A DNA stretch of 64,000 bases, taken from the NCBI RefSeq assembly GCF_900206265.1, contig NZ_LT907782.1, positions 2,480,001 through 2,544,000 of the forward strand. Direction: 5' to 3'. This DNA is from Nitrosomonas ureae (GTDB taxonomy: Bacteria > Pseudomonadota > Gammaproteobacteria > Burkholderiales > Nitrosomonadaceae). The notes below the pieces were generated by a model. The model did not search any database and had not been told where the DNA came from. It worked only from the letters and a program-made list of their open reading frames with translations. Position 1 is the first letter of the stretch, and each line of letters begins with the position of its first letter. This document shows, piece after piece, positions 1 to 9,769 of the stretch. Position numbers and translations under genes: made by a program.

Positions 1-609
1 AATGTCAGTCATGAATTAAGAACGCCGATTACAACTATTCTAACCAGTTGTGAATTGTTGGTCGCAACACCTGATATGCCGACCAGATCGCATTATCGAA
101 TAAGAATGATCGAAGCGGCTGCCACGCGCATGGGAGAGCAATTGCAGGCTTTGTTGTTCCTCGCACGAGAACAAGGACTGGGGGTCACGGAACCTGTGGC
201 CGTGGCCGAGTGTGTTTTTGACGCAGTTGAACCGATATGCTCCGAGATTTATCGGAAAAAGCTTAAATTTGAAGTGAACATTGCTCCCTCAATTACAATT
301 ATAGTCAATCGTCAAGCATTGCATACTGCACTCATGAATCTGCTGCGCAATGCTGTGCAATACACTGAAAATGGTTTTATCCGGGTTGAGTTCAATAATC
401 GCCGCCTATCGATTTCAGATTCGGGTATTGGAATAGAGCCCGCGTATTTGCCCTTACTCTATGAACGTTTTTTTCGCGGTTCCGAGCAGGGGGAAGGATT
501 AGGTATCGGGCTTGCGATTGTTAAACGAATCTGCAATTACTACAACTGGGGTATTGAGGTGGATAGCACACCTGGAAAAGGTACCACGTTCCATATTATT
601 TTTCCTTAA
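1..609 (+). CDS. Sensor histidine kinase, C-terminal part (5' end outside window)
   Basis: The reading frame is open from the first base and begins inside the phospho-acceptor H-box (N-V-S-H-E-L-R-T-P). A HATPase_c domain follows, with an N-box (NLLRNAVQYT), a G1 box (DSGIGIEP) and a G2 box (GEGLGIGLAIVK). About 200 residues are visible, covering dimerisation and catalytic domains only. Sensor domain, membrane segments and response regulator lie upstream and cannot be judged. A hairpin with a T-run follows about 180 bp downstream, so the kinase probably ends its transcription unit and is not co-transcribed with sbtA. The family is certain; the signal sensed is unknown. Confidence 0.9.
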   Translation, partial: NVSHELRTPITTILTSCELLVATPDMPTRSHYRIRMIEAAATRMGEQLQALLFLAREQGLGVTEPVAVAECVFDAVEPICSEIYRKKLKFEVNIAPSITIIVNRQALHTALMNLLRNAVQYTENGFIRVEFNNRRLSISDSGIGIEPAYLPLLYERFFRGSEQGEGLGIGLAIVKRICNYYNWGIEVDSTPGKGTTFHIIFP

Positions 610-785
610 TAATTGGATAGATAGTCTTCTGTCGCCTTCACGAATTCTTCACATTTCTTGTGTTAACGTTTCTTTGTGAAAAGCAATTCAATCACGGGTT
701 TCAAGAATTAAGAAGAGTGTTCCTTATCGTCCCCTACATCGACTAGGTGGTTACGTTTCGTAGAATCTCGGTTAAAAATTGAATT

Positions 786-818
786 TCCCAAAAACCTTTT
801 GGCTTCTGGGACTTTTTT
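786..818 (+). terminator. Possible rho-independent terminator after the histidine kinase
   Basis: TCCCA (786-790) pairs with TGGGA (807-811), and a run of six T follows at 813-818. The stem is short, so support is moderate. The rest of the 610-909 gap is AT-rich and presumably holds the sbtA promoter, but I could not pick out convincing -35/-10 boxes. Confidence 0.45.
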
Positions 819-909
819 ATTCCGAATTTACGTTGCTTTGAAGAATAGGGTAGTAAAAGAATTTTTATAAACAAGAATTATATCTAATCAATAAATTAGG
901 GAGTATTGC

Positions 910-1866
910 ATGGCAACTATACAACCAGTAGTTTTGTTTTTTGTATTCGGGGTCTTGGCAGGTGTAATCAAGTCCGACCTGAAAATTCCCGAAGCGTTAT
1001 ATAAGAGTTTGAGTCTGTTTCTGCTGATCGCCATCGGTTTTAAAGGCGGGGTATCGATGGCCAAGTACGAAATCATGGAAGTACTCCCCATTGCGATTTC
1101 GATGGTCGTCTTAGCGGCGCTGATTCCGTTGACAGCTTATCCGATTTTAAGATTCATCGGTAAATTCACTCAAGCCGATGCAGGTGCAATTTCCGCCCAT
1201 TACGGCTCGGTGAGTGCGGTGACGTTTGCTGTGGGTGTCGCTTTCCTCGCCGGAAAGGATGAGCCTTCCGAAGGCTACATGGTACTGATTATGGCACTGA
1301 TGGAGATACCTGCCTTGGTTACGGGTACGATCCTGGCACGTGCCGGTGCTGGTGGCGAGAAAACCCAATGGGGCAAGTTGATGCATGAAATTCTGACTGG
1401 TACCAGCCTTTATCTATTGGTGGCCGGCGTGGTTATTGGTTATTATGCAGGAATGACGCAGAATGTATCGCCCCTGGATAAAATGTTCATGGATTTGTTC
1501 ATGGGCGTGTTGGCCTTCTTTCTGTTGGAAATGGGACTATTGGCGGCCTCGAGGCTGAAAGCCGTTATGTCAAAGGGTGTATTTTTAATTGCGTTTGGTA
1601 TACTGTTTCCGTTGACAGCTGGATTCTTTGGTGCTTATCTGGGCTGGATATTTGGTTTGTCGGAAGGTGGTACCACATTGTTGGCGGTGTTATACGCCAG
1701 TTGCTCTTATATTGCTGCACCTGCTGCCATGCGCATCGCAGTTCCAGACGCAGATCCGGCAGTTTCTATAGGTGCTTCGCTGGGGATAACTTTTCCGTTT
1801 AATATATTCCTTGGTGTGCCAATATACTGGGAAATGGCGCATTGGTTCCATGGCATTGCAGTTTAA
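910..1866 (+). CDS. sbtA: SbtA-type sodium-dependent bicarbonate transporter
   Basis: This 318-residue, strongly hydrophobic protein has about ten predicted membrane segments and matches the SbtA/DUF897 family, which imports bicarbonate with sodium across the inner membrane. Visible features are the N-terminal F-F-V-F-G-V-L-A-G stretch, the GFKGG motif near residues 43-47, and a second glycine/serine-rich half (YASCSYIAAPAAMRIAVP). A GGGAG ribosome site precedes the ATG. A PII-like gene follows 49 bp downstream, which is the known sbtA-sbtB arrangement and supports the call. The likely role is supplying inorganic carbon for autotrophic CO2 fixation. The substrate is inferred from the family. 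Confidence 0.88.
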   Translation: MATIQPVVLFFVFGVLAGVIKSDLKIPEALYKSLSLFLLIAIGFKGGVSMAKYEIMEVLPIAISMVVLAALIPLTAYPILRFIGKFTQADAGAISAHYGSVSAVTFAVGVAFLAGKDEPSEGYMVLIMALMEIPALVTGTILARAGAGGEKTQWGKLMHEILTGTSLYLLVAGVVIGYYAGMTQNVSPLDKMFMDLFMGVLAFFLLEMGLLAASRLKAVMSKGVFLIAFGILFPLTAGFFGAYLGWIFGLSEGGTTLLAVLYASCSYIAAPAAMRIAVPDADPAVSIGASLGITFPFNIFLGVPIYWEMAHWFHGIAV

Positions 1867-1915
1867 AGGCTATTAAATTTTTGAATGATTATTGACCTTT
1901 CGGGAAAGATAAATT

Positions 1916-2233
1916 ATGAATAATACAATCGCAATGAAACGATTCGAGATCGTTATCGGAATTGAGCAGCTCGAGCAATTGACGGAATTGCTGGACAGGT
2001 GTGGAGTGCGAGGTTACACCGTTCTTAAAAATGTAGGTGGACTCGGGTCGCGAGGTGTGCGTGATCCTGATGATGTTTTGATGGAAGAAGAGAATGTCAT
2101 GGTAGTTCTCACTTGTAAAGATGATCAAGCACAAAGGGTCGTTAACGAACTGAGACCGGCGCTAAAAGGTTTTGGTGGAATGTGCTTGATTTCAGATTGT
2201 CTCTGGCTTGAAGGACCAGCTGTTTCCTATTAA
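1916..2233 (+). CDS. sbtB: SbtB-like PII-family regulator of SbtA
   Basis: This 105-residue protein has PII-like ferredoxin-fold spacing and a T-loop region around residues 38-58 (KNVGGLGSRGVRDPDD). SbtB trimers bind adenine nucleotides, including cAMP and AMP, and gate the paired SbtA transporter. Position directly after sbtA supports that role. I do not see the C-terminal CGPxGC redox motif found in many cyanobacterial SbtB proteins; this one ends L-W-L-E-G-P-A-V-S-Y. The ATG follows a weak AAAGAT ribosome site. A canonical GlnB/GlnK is less likely because the conserved T-loop tyrosine is not evident. Confidence 0.82.
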   Translation: MNNTIAMKRFEIVIGIEQLEQLTELLDRCGVRGYTVLKNVGGLGSRGVRDPDDVLMEEENVMVVLTCKDDQAQRVVNELRPALKGFGGMCLISDCLWLEGPAVSY

Positions 2234-2266
2234 TACCTGCTATAGATAGTAGAGATATCATATCTG

Positions 2267-2319
2267 GATGCTGTAATATGCGCGTATATTGTCTTTGCGT
2301 GTATTACAGCATCTGATTT
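2267..2319 (+). terminator. Terminator of sbtA-sbtB
   Basis: A perfect 12-bp inverted repeat (GATGCTGTAATA at 2267-2278 and its complement at 2302-2313) is followed by TGATTTTG. It lies 33 bp after the sbtB stop codon. Confidence 0.7.
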
Positions 2320-2392
2320 TGTTGCAAAAGAATTATTCGTTAGTTGTGGCTGCTCTCGTCGTCAGAAATAGTTCTGTCGCTTATCGCTCTTC

Positions 2393-3187
2393 ATGCAAAA
2401 AAATACCCCGCTATTGTTGCGTTTTATCCGCCTGATCCGCTTGCTGTTTCATGTCGTCTCAGGTTTATTGCAATCGGCGGTTTATCCTTATTTCCCCCTA
2501 CCTATTCAACGCAAATTGATGCAGCGATGGGCAAGTGGATTATTGTCGGTGTTGGAAATCAAGTTGCAATGTCATGGAAAATTACCTGCCGCGGAAATTC
2601 CATGTGTGTTGTTGGTTGCTAATCACGTATCCTGGTTGGATGTCTGCGTGTTGATGGCAGCTTGTCCTACTCGTTTTGTGGCTAAAGCGGAAATTAGCCG
2701 GTGGCCGATTTTAGGGCGGTTGAGCAGAAATGTCGGCACATTGTTTATTGAGCGTGCAAAACGTGCTGATACCTTACGCATCAATCAACAAATCAGTGAA
2801 GTGATGGAAAGAGGGGAGCGGGTTACAGTATTTCCAGAGGGAACGACAACCGATGGTACCCATTTAAATCATTTTCATGCGTCGTTACTACAGTCGGCTG
2901 TAATAACCGACGCATTGCTTTACCCTGTCGCTATCGGATATCGCAATAGTGCCGGTGAGATTTGTCAAGAGGCAGCCTATATAGAGTCATCGCTGGTTTT
3001 GTCATTGCAAAAAATACTGAGTCAAACAAGAATTGATGCAGAGCTGACTTTTAATTTGTCGGTTTCATGCGGTACCAAGAATCGTCGTGAATTGGCGCGA
3101 TTATCAGAACAAATGATCGCCGATACCTTGTCGTTGCCTATTGCACACAAGAAAGTTGAAAAATTCTCCGATCTTCCAGGCGAATAG
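2393..3187 (+). CDS. plsC: 1-acyl-sn-glycerol-3-phosphate acyltransferase (PlsC family)
   Basis: This 264-residue membrane-associated acyltransferase transfers an acyl group to lysophosphatidic acid in phospholipid synthesis. The catalytic H-x4-D motif is NHVSWLD (H78, D83), and the substrate motif FPEG-TTTDG lies at 146-154. A hydrophobic N-terminal segment (about residues 8-35) should anchor it to the inner membrane. Its last 50 bases overlap the 3' end of convergent apaH. No strong ribosome site is visible before the ATG. An ornithine-lipid or other lysophospholipid acyltransferase of the same fold cannot be excluded. Confidence 0.85.
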   Translation: MQKNTPLLLRFIRLIRLLFHVVSGLLQSAVYPYFPLPIQRKLMQRWASGLLSVLEIKLQCHGKLPAAEIPCVLLVANHVSWLDVCVLMAACPTRFVAKAEISRWPILGRLSRNVGTLFIERAKRADTLRINQQISEVMERGERVTVFPEGTTTDGTHLNHFHASLLQSAVITDALLYPVAIGYRNSAGEICQEAAYIESSLVLSLQKILSQTRIDAELTFNLSVSCGTKNRRELARLSEQMIADTLSLPIAHKKVEKFSDLPGE

Positions 3188-3941
3188 CAGTGAGTTGTCC
3201 GCCCCAAACGCAACCTGTATCCAATGCGATTAAATTGTCTGTTATGTGTAAACCCAGTGCTGACCAATGACCACAAATAATGGTGGTATTCTGACTGACC
3301 CGGTTGGGTACATTAAACCACGGGAAATAGTTGGCAGGAATGGATTGCAAGTTTCCTTTATAAGAGAAATTCATTTTACCTTCTGACGTGCATACGCGCA
3401 GTCGTGTCATGGCATTAATAATAACCCGCAAGCGCATGTAATCAGTCCATTCATCTTGCCAGTGATCGGGTTCGTCGCCATACATCCATGAGAACAACTC
3501 TTGAGAATTATCCTGTTGTAAAGCGCTTTCGACTTCACGAGCTAATTGTTTTGCCTGCGAAATTGACCAGGATGGCAACAGGCCTGCATGAACCATAGCG
3601 TATTGACCTTCGGAATGGAACAATTTTTGGTGCCGCAACCAATGCAGCAATTCTTCCCGGTCAGGCGCATCCAGTATCGACTTAATGGTGTCATTGGAGA
3701 GGTTTTCTGCTTTTCCTGCGGCAACTGTCAGCAAGTGTAAATCATGATTTCCCAATACCATCAGTATGGCATTACCAGCTTGTTTAATATAACGCAATAG
3801 TGACAATGAATCAGGACCGCGATTTACGATGTCTCCCACCAACCACAATCGGTCCTGCACGGGATCAAACTGAATCAAATCAATCAGTCGCTGGAACTCG
3901 GTAAAGCAGCCTTGTAAGTCACCAATTGCATAGGTTGCCAT
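3138..3941 (-). CDS. apaH: Symmetrical bis(5'-nucleosyl)-tetraphosphatase
   Basis: ApaH hydrolyses Ap4A to two ADP and lowers alarmone-like dinucleotides after stress. The 267-residue protein shows the calcineurin-like metal motifs in order: GDLQGC (7-12), GDIVNRGPDSL (36-46) and GNHDLHLL (64-71), with CGHWSALG near residue 225. It follows dapB by six bases and is probably translated from a bamE-dapB-apaH message. Its 3' end overlaps plsC on the other strand by 50 bp. Confidence 0.95.
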   Translation of the reverse strand: MATYAIGDLQGCFTEFQRLIDLIQFDPVQDRLWLVGDIVNRGPDSLSLLRYIKQAGNAILMVLGNHDLHLLTVAAGKAENLSNDTIKSILDAPDREELLHWLRHQKLFHSEGQYAMVHAGLLPSWSISQAKQLAREVESALQQDNSQELFSWMYGDEPDHWQDEWTDYMRLRVIINAMTRLRVCTSEGKMNFSYKGNLQSIPANYFPWFNVPNRVSQNTTIICGHWSALGLHITDNLIALDTGCVWGGQLTAIRLEDRRIFQLSCVQ

Positions 3942-3947
3942 AAAATG

Positions 3948-4778
<831 letters not shown>

Positions 4779-4808
4779 TTATAATCATCAATTTCCAATC
4801 TTGTTGAG

Positions 4809-5210
4809 CTATTGTTTTGCCTCGTCACTTGATTGGGCTTCATTTTTATCAGGGGCACGCTCAACGGGTTTGGTTTTTGTAGTTTCTTGCGAAAATTGCA
4901 TATAGTTTTCGATATTGATTAAAGTATCATTTTCAAAAAAAAGCGTTAGCCGCTTATGCTCAATTAGGTCTCCTTTCTCCCGCATCAAATAAACATAATC
5001 CCATCGATTTTCACGGAAAGCATCAACGATTAGTGGAGAGCCCATCACAAAGAGTACTTGGGATTTGGTCATGCCGAGTGTTAATTTTTCCAGCATTTCA
5101 TCTGAAACAACATTACCTTGCTGCACATCAATTCTGTATAAAATATGGGGGAGGAATGAGCATCCGGTGAATAGGAGGAAAATAAGCAGTGCGGAAAATT
5201 TTACAGCCAT
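4809..5210 (-). CDS. bamE: Outer-membrane assembly lipoprotein BamE
   Basis: This 133-residue lipoprotein has an N-terminal signal ending in the lipobox L-F-T-G-C and a SmpA/OmlA domain. Recognisable segments are QGNVVSDEMLEKLTLGMTK and VLFVMGSPLIVDAF. BamE stabilises the BAM complex that inserts beta-barrel proteins. The C-terminus is a charged, low-complexity tail. It is divergent from fur across 75 bp and leads the bamE-dapB-apaH cluster, a common beta-proteobacterial arrangement. Confidence 0.93.
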   Translation of the reverse strand: MAVKFSALLIFLLFTGCSFLPHILYRIDVQQGNVVSDEMLEKLTLGMTKSQVLFVMGSPLIVDAFRENRWDYVYLMREKGDLIEHKRLTLFFENDTLINIENYMQFSQETTKTKPVERAPDKNEAQSSDEAKQ

Positions 5211-5285
5211 TTTATGAATAGTATGTTTTCAAAGTGGGCACAGCACTATATGATACAGTAAATAATTTTCCGGATAGAAATAACC

Positions 5286-5726
5286 ATGAGTAGCTCCGAC
5301 AGTCTGAAAAGTATAGATCTTAAAAATATCGGTTTAAAAACTACGTTACCCAGGCTCAAGATATTGAATCTTTTCGAGCAAAGTAGTGTACGGCATTTGT
5401 CTGCTGAAGATGTTTATAAAGAGTTGCTTACTGAAGGTGAGGATATTGGGTTGGCGACTGTATATCGTGTACTCACGCAGTTTGAACAGGCTGGTCTGCT
5501 TGAACGGCATCACTTTGAGAGCGGTAAAGCGGTATTTGAATTAAAAGGAACCGGCCATCATGATCACTTAGTCTGTCTGCAATGTGGGCGCGTAGAAGAA
5601 TTTTACGACTCTGAAATAGAAAAACGCCAACTAAATATTGCAAAAGAACGCGGATTTACTCTACAGGAACATTCGCTATCACTTTATGCCGACTGTATTA
5701 AACTCAATTGTCCGCATAAGAAATAA
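5286..5726 (+). CDS. fur: Ferric uptake regulator
   Basis: Fur is the Fe2+-responsive repressor of iron-acquisition genes. The 146 residues contain the winged-helix DNA-binding half ([33 protein letters not shown]) and the metal-binding dimerisation half ([18 protein letters not shown], ending D-C-I-K-L-N-C-P-H). The CLQC pair and the C-terminal cysteine pair can form the structural zinc site. The first 15 or so residues are longer than in E. coli Fur. Divergence from bamE is typical. I did not find a convincing Fur box in the 75-bp intergenic region. Confidence 0.96.
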   Translation: MSSSDSLKSIDLKNIGLKTTLPRLKILNLFEQSSVRHLSAEDVYKELLTEGEDIGLATVYRVLTQFEQAGLLERHHFESGKAVFELKGTGHHDHLVCLQCGRVEEFYDSEIEKRQLNIAKERGFTLQEHSLSLYADCIKLNCPHKK

Positions 5727-5782
5727 ACCATGCTGGCGATTGCCGCACCAGCGGCCTTAATCATTTTATTTTGGCGTAAAGT

Positions 5783-7003
5783 ATGACTCGTAAGAAATTC
5801 TGTTTAAGTGTTGTTGTTCTGGTAGCAGAGTTGATTTCCTTGTCATTCGCTTATGCTGATACTGCCAGTTTTGGAGAATGTATTTCCAAAATGAAGATTC
5901 TGGCTAGATCAGAGGGCATTTCAGACAGAACGGTGAATCAAGTATTAGATAAGGTCAAACACATTCCGCGTGTTATTGAACTGGACAGGCGGCAACCTGA
6001 ATTTACACAAACATTTTCCGGTTATTTTAATACGCGCATCAATGATGAGCGTATTAAACGTGGTCGAGCATTATTGACACAATACCGCCCATTATTGGAG
6101 AGAATTCAATTAGAAACAGGTATTCCGGCGCAATATCTGGTTTCATTCTGGGGATTGGAAACTAATTATGGTGGATATTTTGGTGATTGGCTGGTAACGG
6201 ATTCTTTGGCCACACTAGCTTGTGATCCGCGTCGAAGTACCTTTTTTACACAAGAGTTGCTCAATGCAATGCGAATCCTGGATGCGGGAGATATCTCCCA
6301 TGAGCGGATGATCGGCTCATGGGCGGGTGCTATGGGTCACATGCAATTTATGCCCTCGACTTTCTTAAGCTATGCTAAGGATATCGATGGTGATGGACGC
6401 CGGGATTTATGGGGGAGTATTCCGGATGCCATGGGATCGGCCGCGAATTTCTTGCGGCAACTGGGATGGACACCCGGTTTGGATTGGGGACAGGAAGTTC
6501 GATTGCCGCCATCATTTGATTATGGGCTAGCGGGTCGCGATCAAATGTTAAGTCTGGCAGCGTGGGCAAAGCTAGGAGTTACTACAACTACTGGAGCACC
6601 TGTAGCATCGACAGAGCAAAAGTTTGCCCTGCTTGTACCTTCCGGTCATCAGGGACCGGCTTTTTTGGTTTCAAAAAATTTTCACGTCATTATGCGCTGG
6701 AATCGTTCCGAGTTTTACGCATTGTCGGTGGGTCATTTGGCGGATCGTATTGCTGGTGCAGCTGCATTGCATCGCATACCTCCGACTGATACTGATAAAA
6801 TATCCCGCGAACAAGTACGCCAGCTTCAGTTGGATTTATTGGCTTTAGGCATTGATGCGGGTGAAGTCGATGGCATATTGGGTTCAACAACTCGCAAAGC
6901 AATCAGTCGCTTTCAGCAAAGAACGCAACGTATTGCTGACGGGCATTTGGATATCGCTTTATTAACCGCAATTCGTCAAGCAGCCGGTGTGGTGTCTCGC
7001 TAG
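5783..7003 (+). CDS. mltB: Lytic murein transglycosylase (MltB family) with peptidoglycan-binding domain
   Basis: This 406-residue periplasmic enzyme cleaves peptidoglycan glycan strands to 1,6-anhydromuropeptides. A signal peptide (about residues 1-26) precedes a family 3 transglycosylase domain in which FWGLETNYG carries the catalytic glutamate E126, followed by the GSWAGAMGHMQFMPSTF segment. A C-terminal peptidoglycan-binding-1 domain spans about residues 345-400 (LQLDLLALGIDAGEVDGILG). The architecture matches SltB/MltB-type enzymes. No lipobox is seen, so the protein is probably soluble in the periplasm. Confidence 0.92.
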   Translation: MTRKKFCLSVVVLVAELISLSFAYADTASFGECISKMKILARSEGISDRTVNQVLDKVKHIPRVIELDRRQPEFTQTFSGYFNTRINDERIKRGRALLTQYRPLLERIQLETGIPAQYLVSFWGLETNYGGYFGDWLVTDSLATLACDPRRSTFFTQELLNAMRILDAGDISHERMIGSWAGAMGHMQFMPSTFLSYAKDIDGDGRRDLWGSIPDAMGSAANFLRQLGWTPGLDWGQEVRLPPSFDYGLAGRDQMLSLAAWAKLGVTTTTGAPVASTEQKFALLVPSGHQGPAFLVSKNFHVIMRWNRSEFYALSVGHLADRIAGAAALHRIPPTDTDKISREQVRQLQLDLLALGIDAGEVDGILGSTTRKAISRFQQRTQRIADGHLDIALLTAIRQAAGVVSR

Positions 7004-7041
7004 AAATCATTAGTAACGGATCCTTACAGCATATCCGGTTT

Positions 7042-8028
7042 CTAAGTCATAAGATGCTTGATGGCTTCCTGCTCCGCAATCAATTCTCGATAACTTTGTT
7101 GCATTTTTTCTTGATCTGACTGACTTGTTTCCAGGTTCTCAACGATTCTGTATTGACCGTTCTGACAGGTGACGGGGAAGCTGTAGATGACTCCACCCGG
7201 AATACCATAGCATCCATTCGAAGATACGCCCATCGAGACCCAATCACCTTCCCGTGTACCGAAAATCCAATCTTGCATATGATTGATAATAGCGTTGGCT
7301 GCACTCGCTGCACTGGATTTGCCACGACGTGCTTCGATAATTGCCGCACCGCGTTTTTGCACTACTGGAATAAAATGATTTTCTACCCACGTAGCATCAT
7401 TGATTAGCGAGGGAACTTTATCGTTTCCTACTATTGCGTGACTTAGATCAGGAAATTGCGTATTTGAGTGATTTCCCCAAACGATAATTCGCTTAACCTC
7501 AGATACGGGTACCTGAAGTTTAAGCGCAACTTGCGACAATGCGCGATTGTGATCCAATCTTAGCATCGCAGAAAAGTTTCCTGGATCAAGATCGGGTGCA
7601 TTTTTTAAAGCAATGTAAGCATTTGTATTGGCCGGATTGCCAACGACTAATACTTTGACATTGCGCTTGGCAGCTGCATTAAGGGCTTTTCCTTGTGAAA
7701 TGAATATGGGGCTGTTAGCTGCAAGAAGATCCTTGCGCTCCATATTTTCTCCACGTGGCCGGGCGCCCACCAGTAAAGCAATGTCTGCATTTTCGAATGC
7801 AACTTCAGGATTGTCAGTGGTGATGATCCCGGTTAGCAGCGGGAAAGCGCAGTCGTATAACTCCATGACGATGCCGTCAAAGAAAGGCTGGGCTTCAGTG
7901 ATGTCATGTAGTTGCAGAATAACCGGTTGATCTTTACCCAGCATGTCACCTGCTGCAATGCGATATAGCAGGCTATAACAAATCTGTCCGGTTGCACCGG
8001 TGACAGCAATACGAATAGGCGATTTCAT
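7042..8028 (-). CDS. mdh: Malate dehydrogenase
   Basis: This enzyme interconverts malate and oxaloacetate with NAD+ in the TCA cycle. I start it at the ATG giving MKSPIRIAV, preceded by a GAGG site, rather than nine codons upstream; it is then 328 residues. Visible are the Rossmann motif [11 protein letters not shown], the [15 protein letters not shown] substrate loop with its arginines, the VGNPANTNA segment, and the catalytic motif [12 protein letters not shown]. These place it in the longer cytosolic-type Mdh group used by beta-proteobacteria. It is transcribed alone and converges with mltB. Confidence 0.95.
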   Translation of the reverse strand: MKSPIRIAVTGATGQICYSLLYRIAAGDMLGKDQPVILQLHDITEAQPFFDGIVMELYDCAFPLLTGIITTDNPEVAFENADIALLVGARPRGENMERKDLLAANSPIFISQGKALNAAAKRNVKVLVVGNPANTNAYIALKNAPDLDPGNFSAMLRLDHNRALSQVALKLQVPVSEVKRIIVWGNHSNTQFPDLSHAIVGNDKVPSLINDATWVENHFIPVVQKRGAAIIEARRGKSSAASAANAIINHMQDWIFGTREGDWVSMGVSSNGCYGIPGGVIYSFPVTCQNGQYRIVENLETSQSDQEKMQQSYRELIAEQEAIKHLMT

Positions 8029-8459
8029 TTCTTCCAATCCTCGAGAAGCCACCAATAGACTGGAAAATTGGCGGTATATGGGGAATAGTCAGCAAATTAT
8101 ACTTGCAATCAGAGTCTGGCGAAAGAGCAAGTGCGTCTAATAATAAGGCATTCAGTTAGGGTATTGATTGCATATCGGAATGTTAATAAAGAGAACCTAT
8201 CCTATCAAACCAATAACGTTGATAGGAAGGAGCTTTCAGCTTCTATTTTTTAAACATTGAGTATTCAGCATCCATTCAGCTCATATTCAATACAATCGTA
8301 CCAAACGAATCTGCACGGTGAAGACGGGAAAAGTTTTTATTAGAATTATCTGATCCTTGTTTTGCTTGTTCTGATTTTCAGAAACCTGAAAGTTGCTATT
8401 CATGAAGCTGGATAGAGGTGCTCCGCAATCAACAATGGAATAATGTAGAGAGGTTAAAT
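8029..8459. other. Intergenic region between divergent mdh and a lipoprotein gene
   Basis: This is about 430 bp of AT-rich, apparently noncoding sequence. It must hold the promoters for mdh (minus strand) and the glycine-zipper lipoprotein (plus strand). An 8-bp inverted repeat (CCTATCAA near 8201, complement ending 8226) is the only notable structure; it lacks a T-run and its role is unclear. Confidence 0.4.
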
Positions 8460-9005
8460 ATGTTAATGCTGAGAAATTTGATTATCATCATGATTGCAGG
8501 GTTTCTGGTTGCCTGCGTACATTTGCCAACCGGTCCCAGTGTGATGGCATTACCAGGCTCCGGTAAGAACTTTGATCAGTTCCGGTCTGATGAATATGTA
8601 TGCAAGCAGTATGCGTATGAACAAGTCGAGGGTTACACACCGCGAACCGCATCTCGGATGAGCGGTATCGAGAATGCAGCGCTGGGGAGTGGACTTGGTG
8701 CTGCAGCAGGCGCTATTTTAGGAGGTGGACATGGCGCGGCGATCGGGGCTGGGATCGGTCTTTTATTTGGTAGTGTGTTTGGGGTAAGTAATGCGACAGC
8801 TTCAGGTTATGCGAGTCAGCAGAGATATGACAACAGTTATGTTCAGTGCATGTATGCCAAGGGACACAGCGTTCCTGTCAATGGCAGAGTTATCCATGGT
8901 TCAGCGAGTCCAAATAGTGCTAGCAGGGCAGCTGTGCCAGCGTCGGAAAATTTTATTCCACCGCCACCGCCGCGCGGTGATCCGCCACCTCCACCTCCAC
9001 GTTGA
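8460..9005 (+). CDS. Glycine-zipper outer-membrane lipoprotein
   Basis: I start at ATG 8460, which follows a GAGAGG ribosome site; an earlier in-frame start would spoil the signal peptide. The 181-residue product has a lipobox (FLVAC), a DUF-like segment resembling other Gly-zipper lipoproteins (QFRSDEYVCKQYA), and a glycine-zipper region around residues 75-110 (GLGAAAGAILGGGHGAAIGAGIG). The C-terminus is proline-rich (PPPPPRGDPPPPPPR) and probably extended. Such proteins sit in or on the outer membrane; the exact function is unknown. Confidence 0.85.
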   Translation: MLMLRNLIIIMIAGFLVACVHLPTGPSVMALPGSGKNFDQFRSDEYVCKQYAYEQVEGYTPRTASRMSGIENAALGSGLGAAAGAILGGGHGAAIGAGIGLLFGSVFGVSNATASGYASQQRYDNSYVQCMYAKGHSVPVNGRVIHGSASPNSASRAAVPASENFIPPPPPRGDPPPPPPR

Positions 9006-9024
9006 TTTCAAGACTACGTTATTT

Positions 9025-9066
9025 AAGGATATTCAGTCACGTTTTTAGTGAATGAATATCCTTTTT
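9025..9066 (+). terminator. Rho-independent terminator
   Basis: AAGGATATTCA (9025-9035) pairs perfectly with its complement at 9053-9063. A small inner CAC/GTG stem adds to it, and T residues follow. It lies 20 bp after the lipoprotein stop codon. Confidence 0.8.
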
Positions 9067-9103
9067 AAGGCTATATATAAGGGTTGATAATCTGCCACTT
9101 TTG

Positions 9104-9655
9104 TTATTGCTTAATTTGACGCCGTTTCAGCAGCTTATCTGTAAATAATGCGATCAACAGGAATGCGATGATATAGGGTATAGCAGTAAAGAAAGCCTCT
9201 TGATAATTTGTCATCTTTATCCGCAGTGGATATTCATACTGTAAAGGGGGTACGCCTTCTCCTGTTACAAATAAGGTATATTGTCCCTCATCCAGGTTAA
9301 ACGCGCCTTTGATGATCCCGTCAGAATGATTGGTAGAATATAAAGTTGTTATTGTATCGCTTAGCGCTTGACCGGTACCTCTCACGATCTTGATAGCGAT
9401 CGGCATATCGCGTAGCGCCTGATCGACAAGATCCAGAACCCACAACGTTTCGCCTTCATTGGGAATTTCTGTGCAATATTCCGCTTCCGGGTCGTGGTGA
9501 GGTTGATATGTACTCAGATGTACCATGCTGCCGGAAATATTACGCATGCAAATATCGGATTCCAGGGATACTCTACCGTGAGCGGCGGTTAGGCCAGAAT
9601 AGAAAACCGCGGTGAGTATGGCGACTGAAATCCATATTTTTATGATTAGCCTCAT
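9104..9655 (-). CDS. Membrane-anchored periplasmic protein next to amoC, function unknown
   Basis: This 183-residue protein has an N-terminal signal (about residues 1-25) with a plausible A-A/H-G cleavage, so the mature chain would begin His-Gly. A periplasmic domain of about 130 residues contains C36 and C61 and the segment Y-Q-P-H-H-D-P. A C-terminal membrane helix (about residues 155-173) ends in a basic cytosolic tail. It lies 114 bp downstream of amoC on the same strand and could be co-transcribed. AmoB/PmoB and CopC also begin with a copper-binding His, so a copper-site role is a reasonable but unproven inference. I do not recognise the family with certainty. Confidence 0.8.
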   Translation of the reverse strand: MRLIIKIWISVAILTAVFYSGLTAAHGRVSLESDICMRNISGSMVHLSTYQPHHDPEAEYCTEIPNEGETLWVLDLVDQALRDMPIAIKIVRGTGQALSDTITTLYSTNHSDGIIKGAFNLDEGQYTLFVTGEGVPPLQYEYPLRIKMTNYQEAFFTAIPYIIAFLLIALFTDKLLKRRQIKQ

Positions 9656-9769
9656 TCTCTAAACTCCTATACTTTTTGATCAACGATCTGTTTGAGTATT
9701 TGATGCGATTTTAATTCCATGATCCGTTCACAACAGATCATGGAATATTATTACGAATGATAAGAAAAA

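Noticed and set aside
8201..8226. Eight-bp inverted repeat as a terminator
   Set aside because: It lies upstream of both flanking genes and has no T-run, so it terminates nothing obvious.
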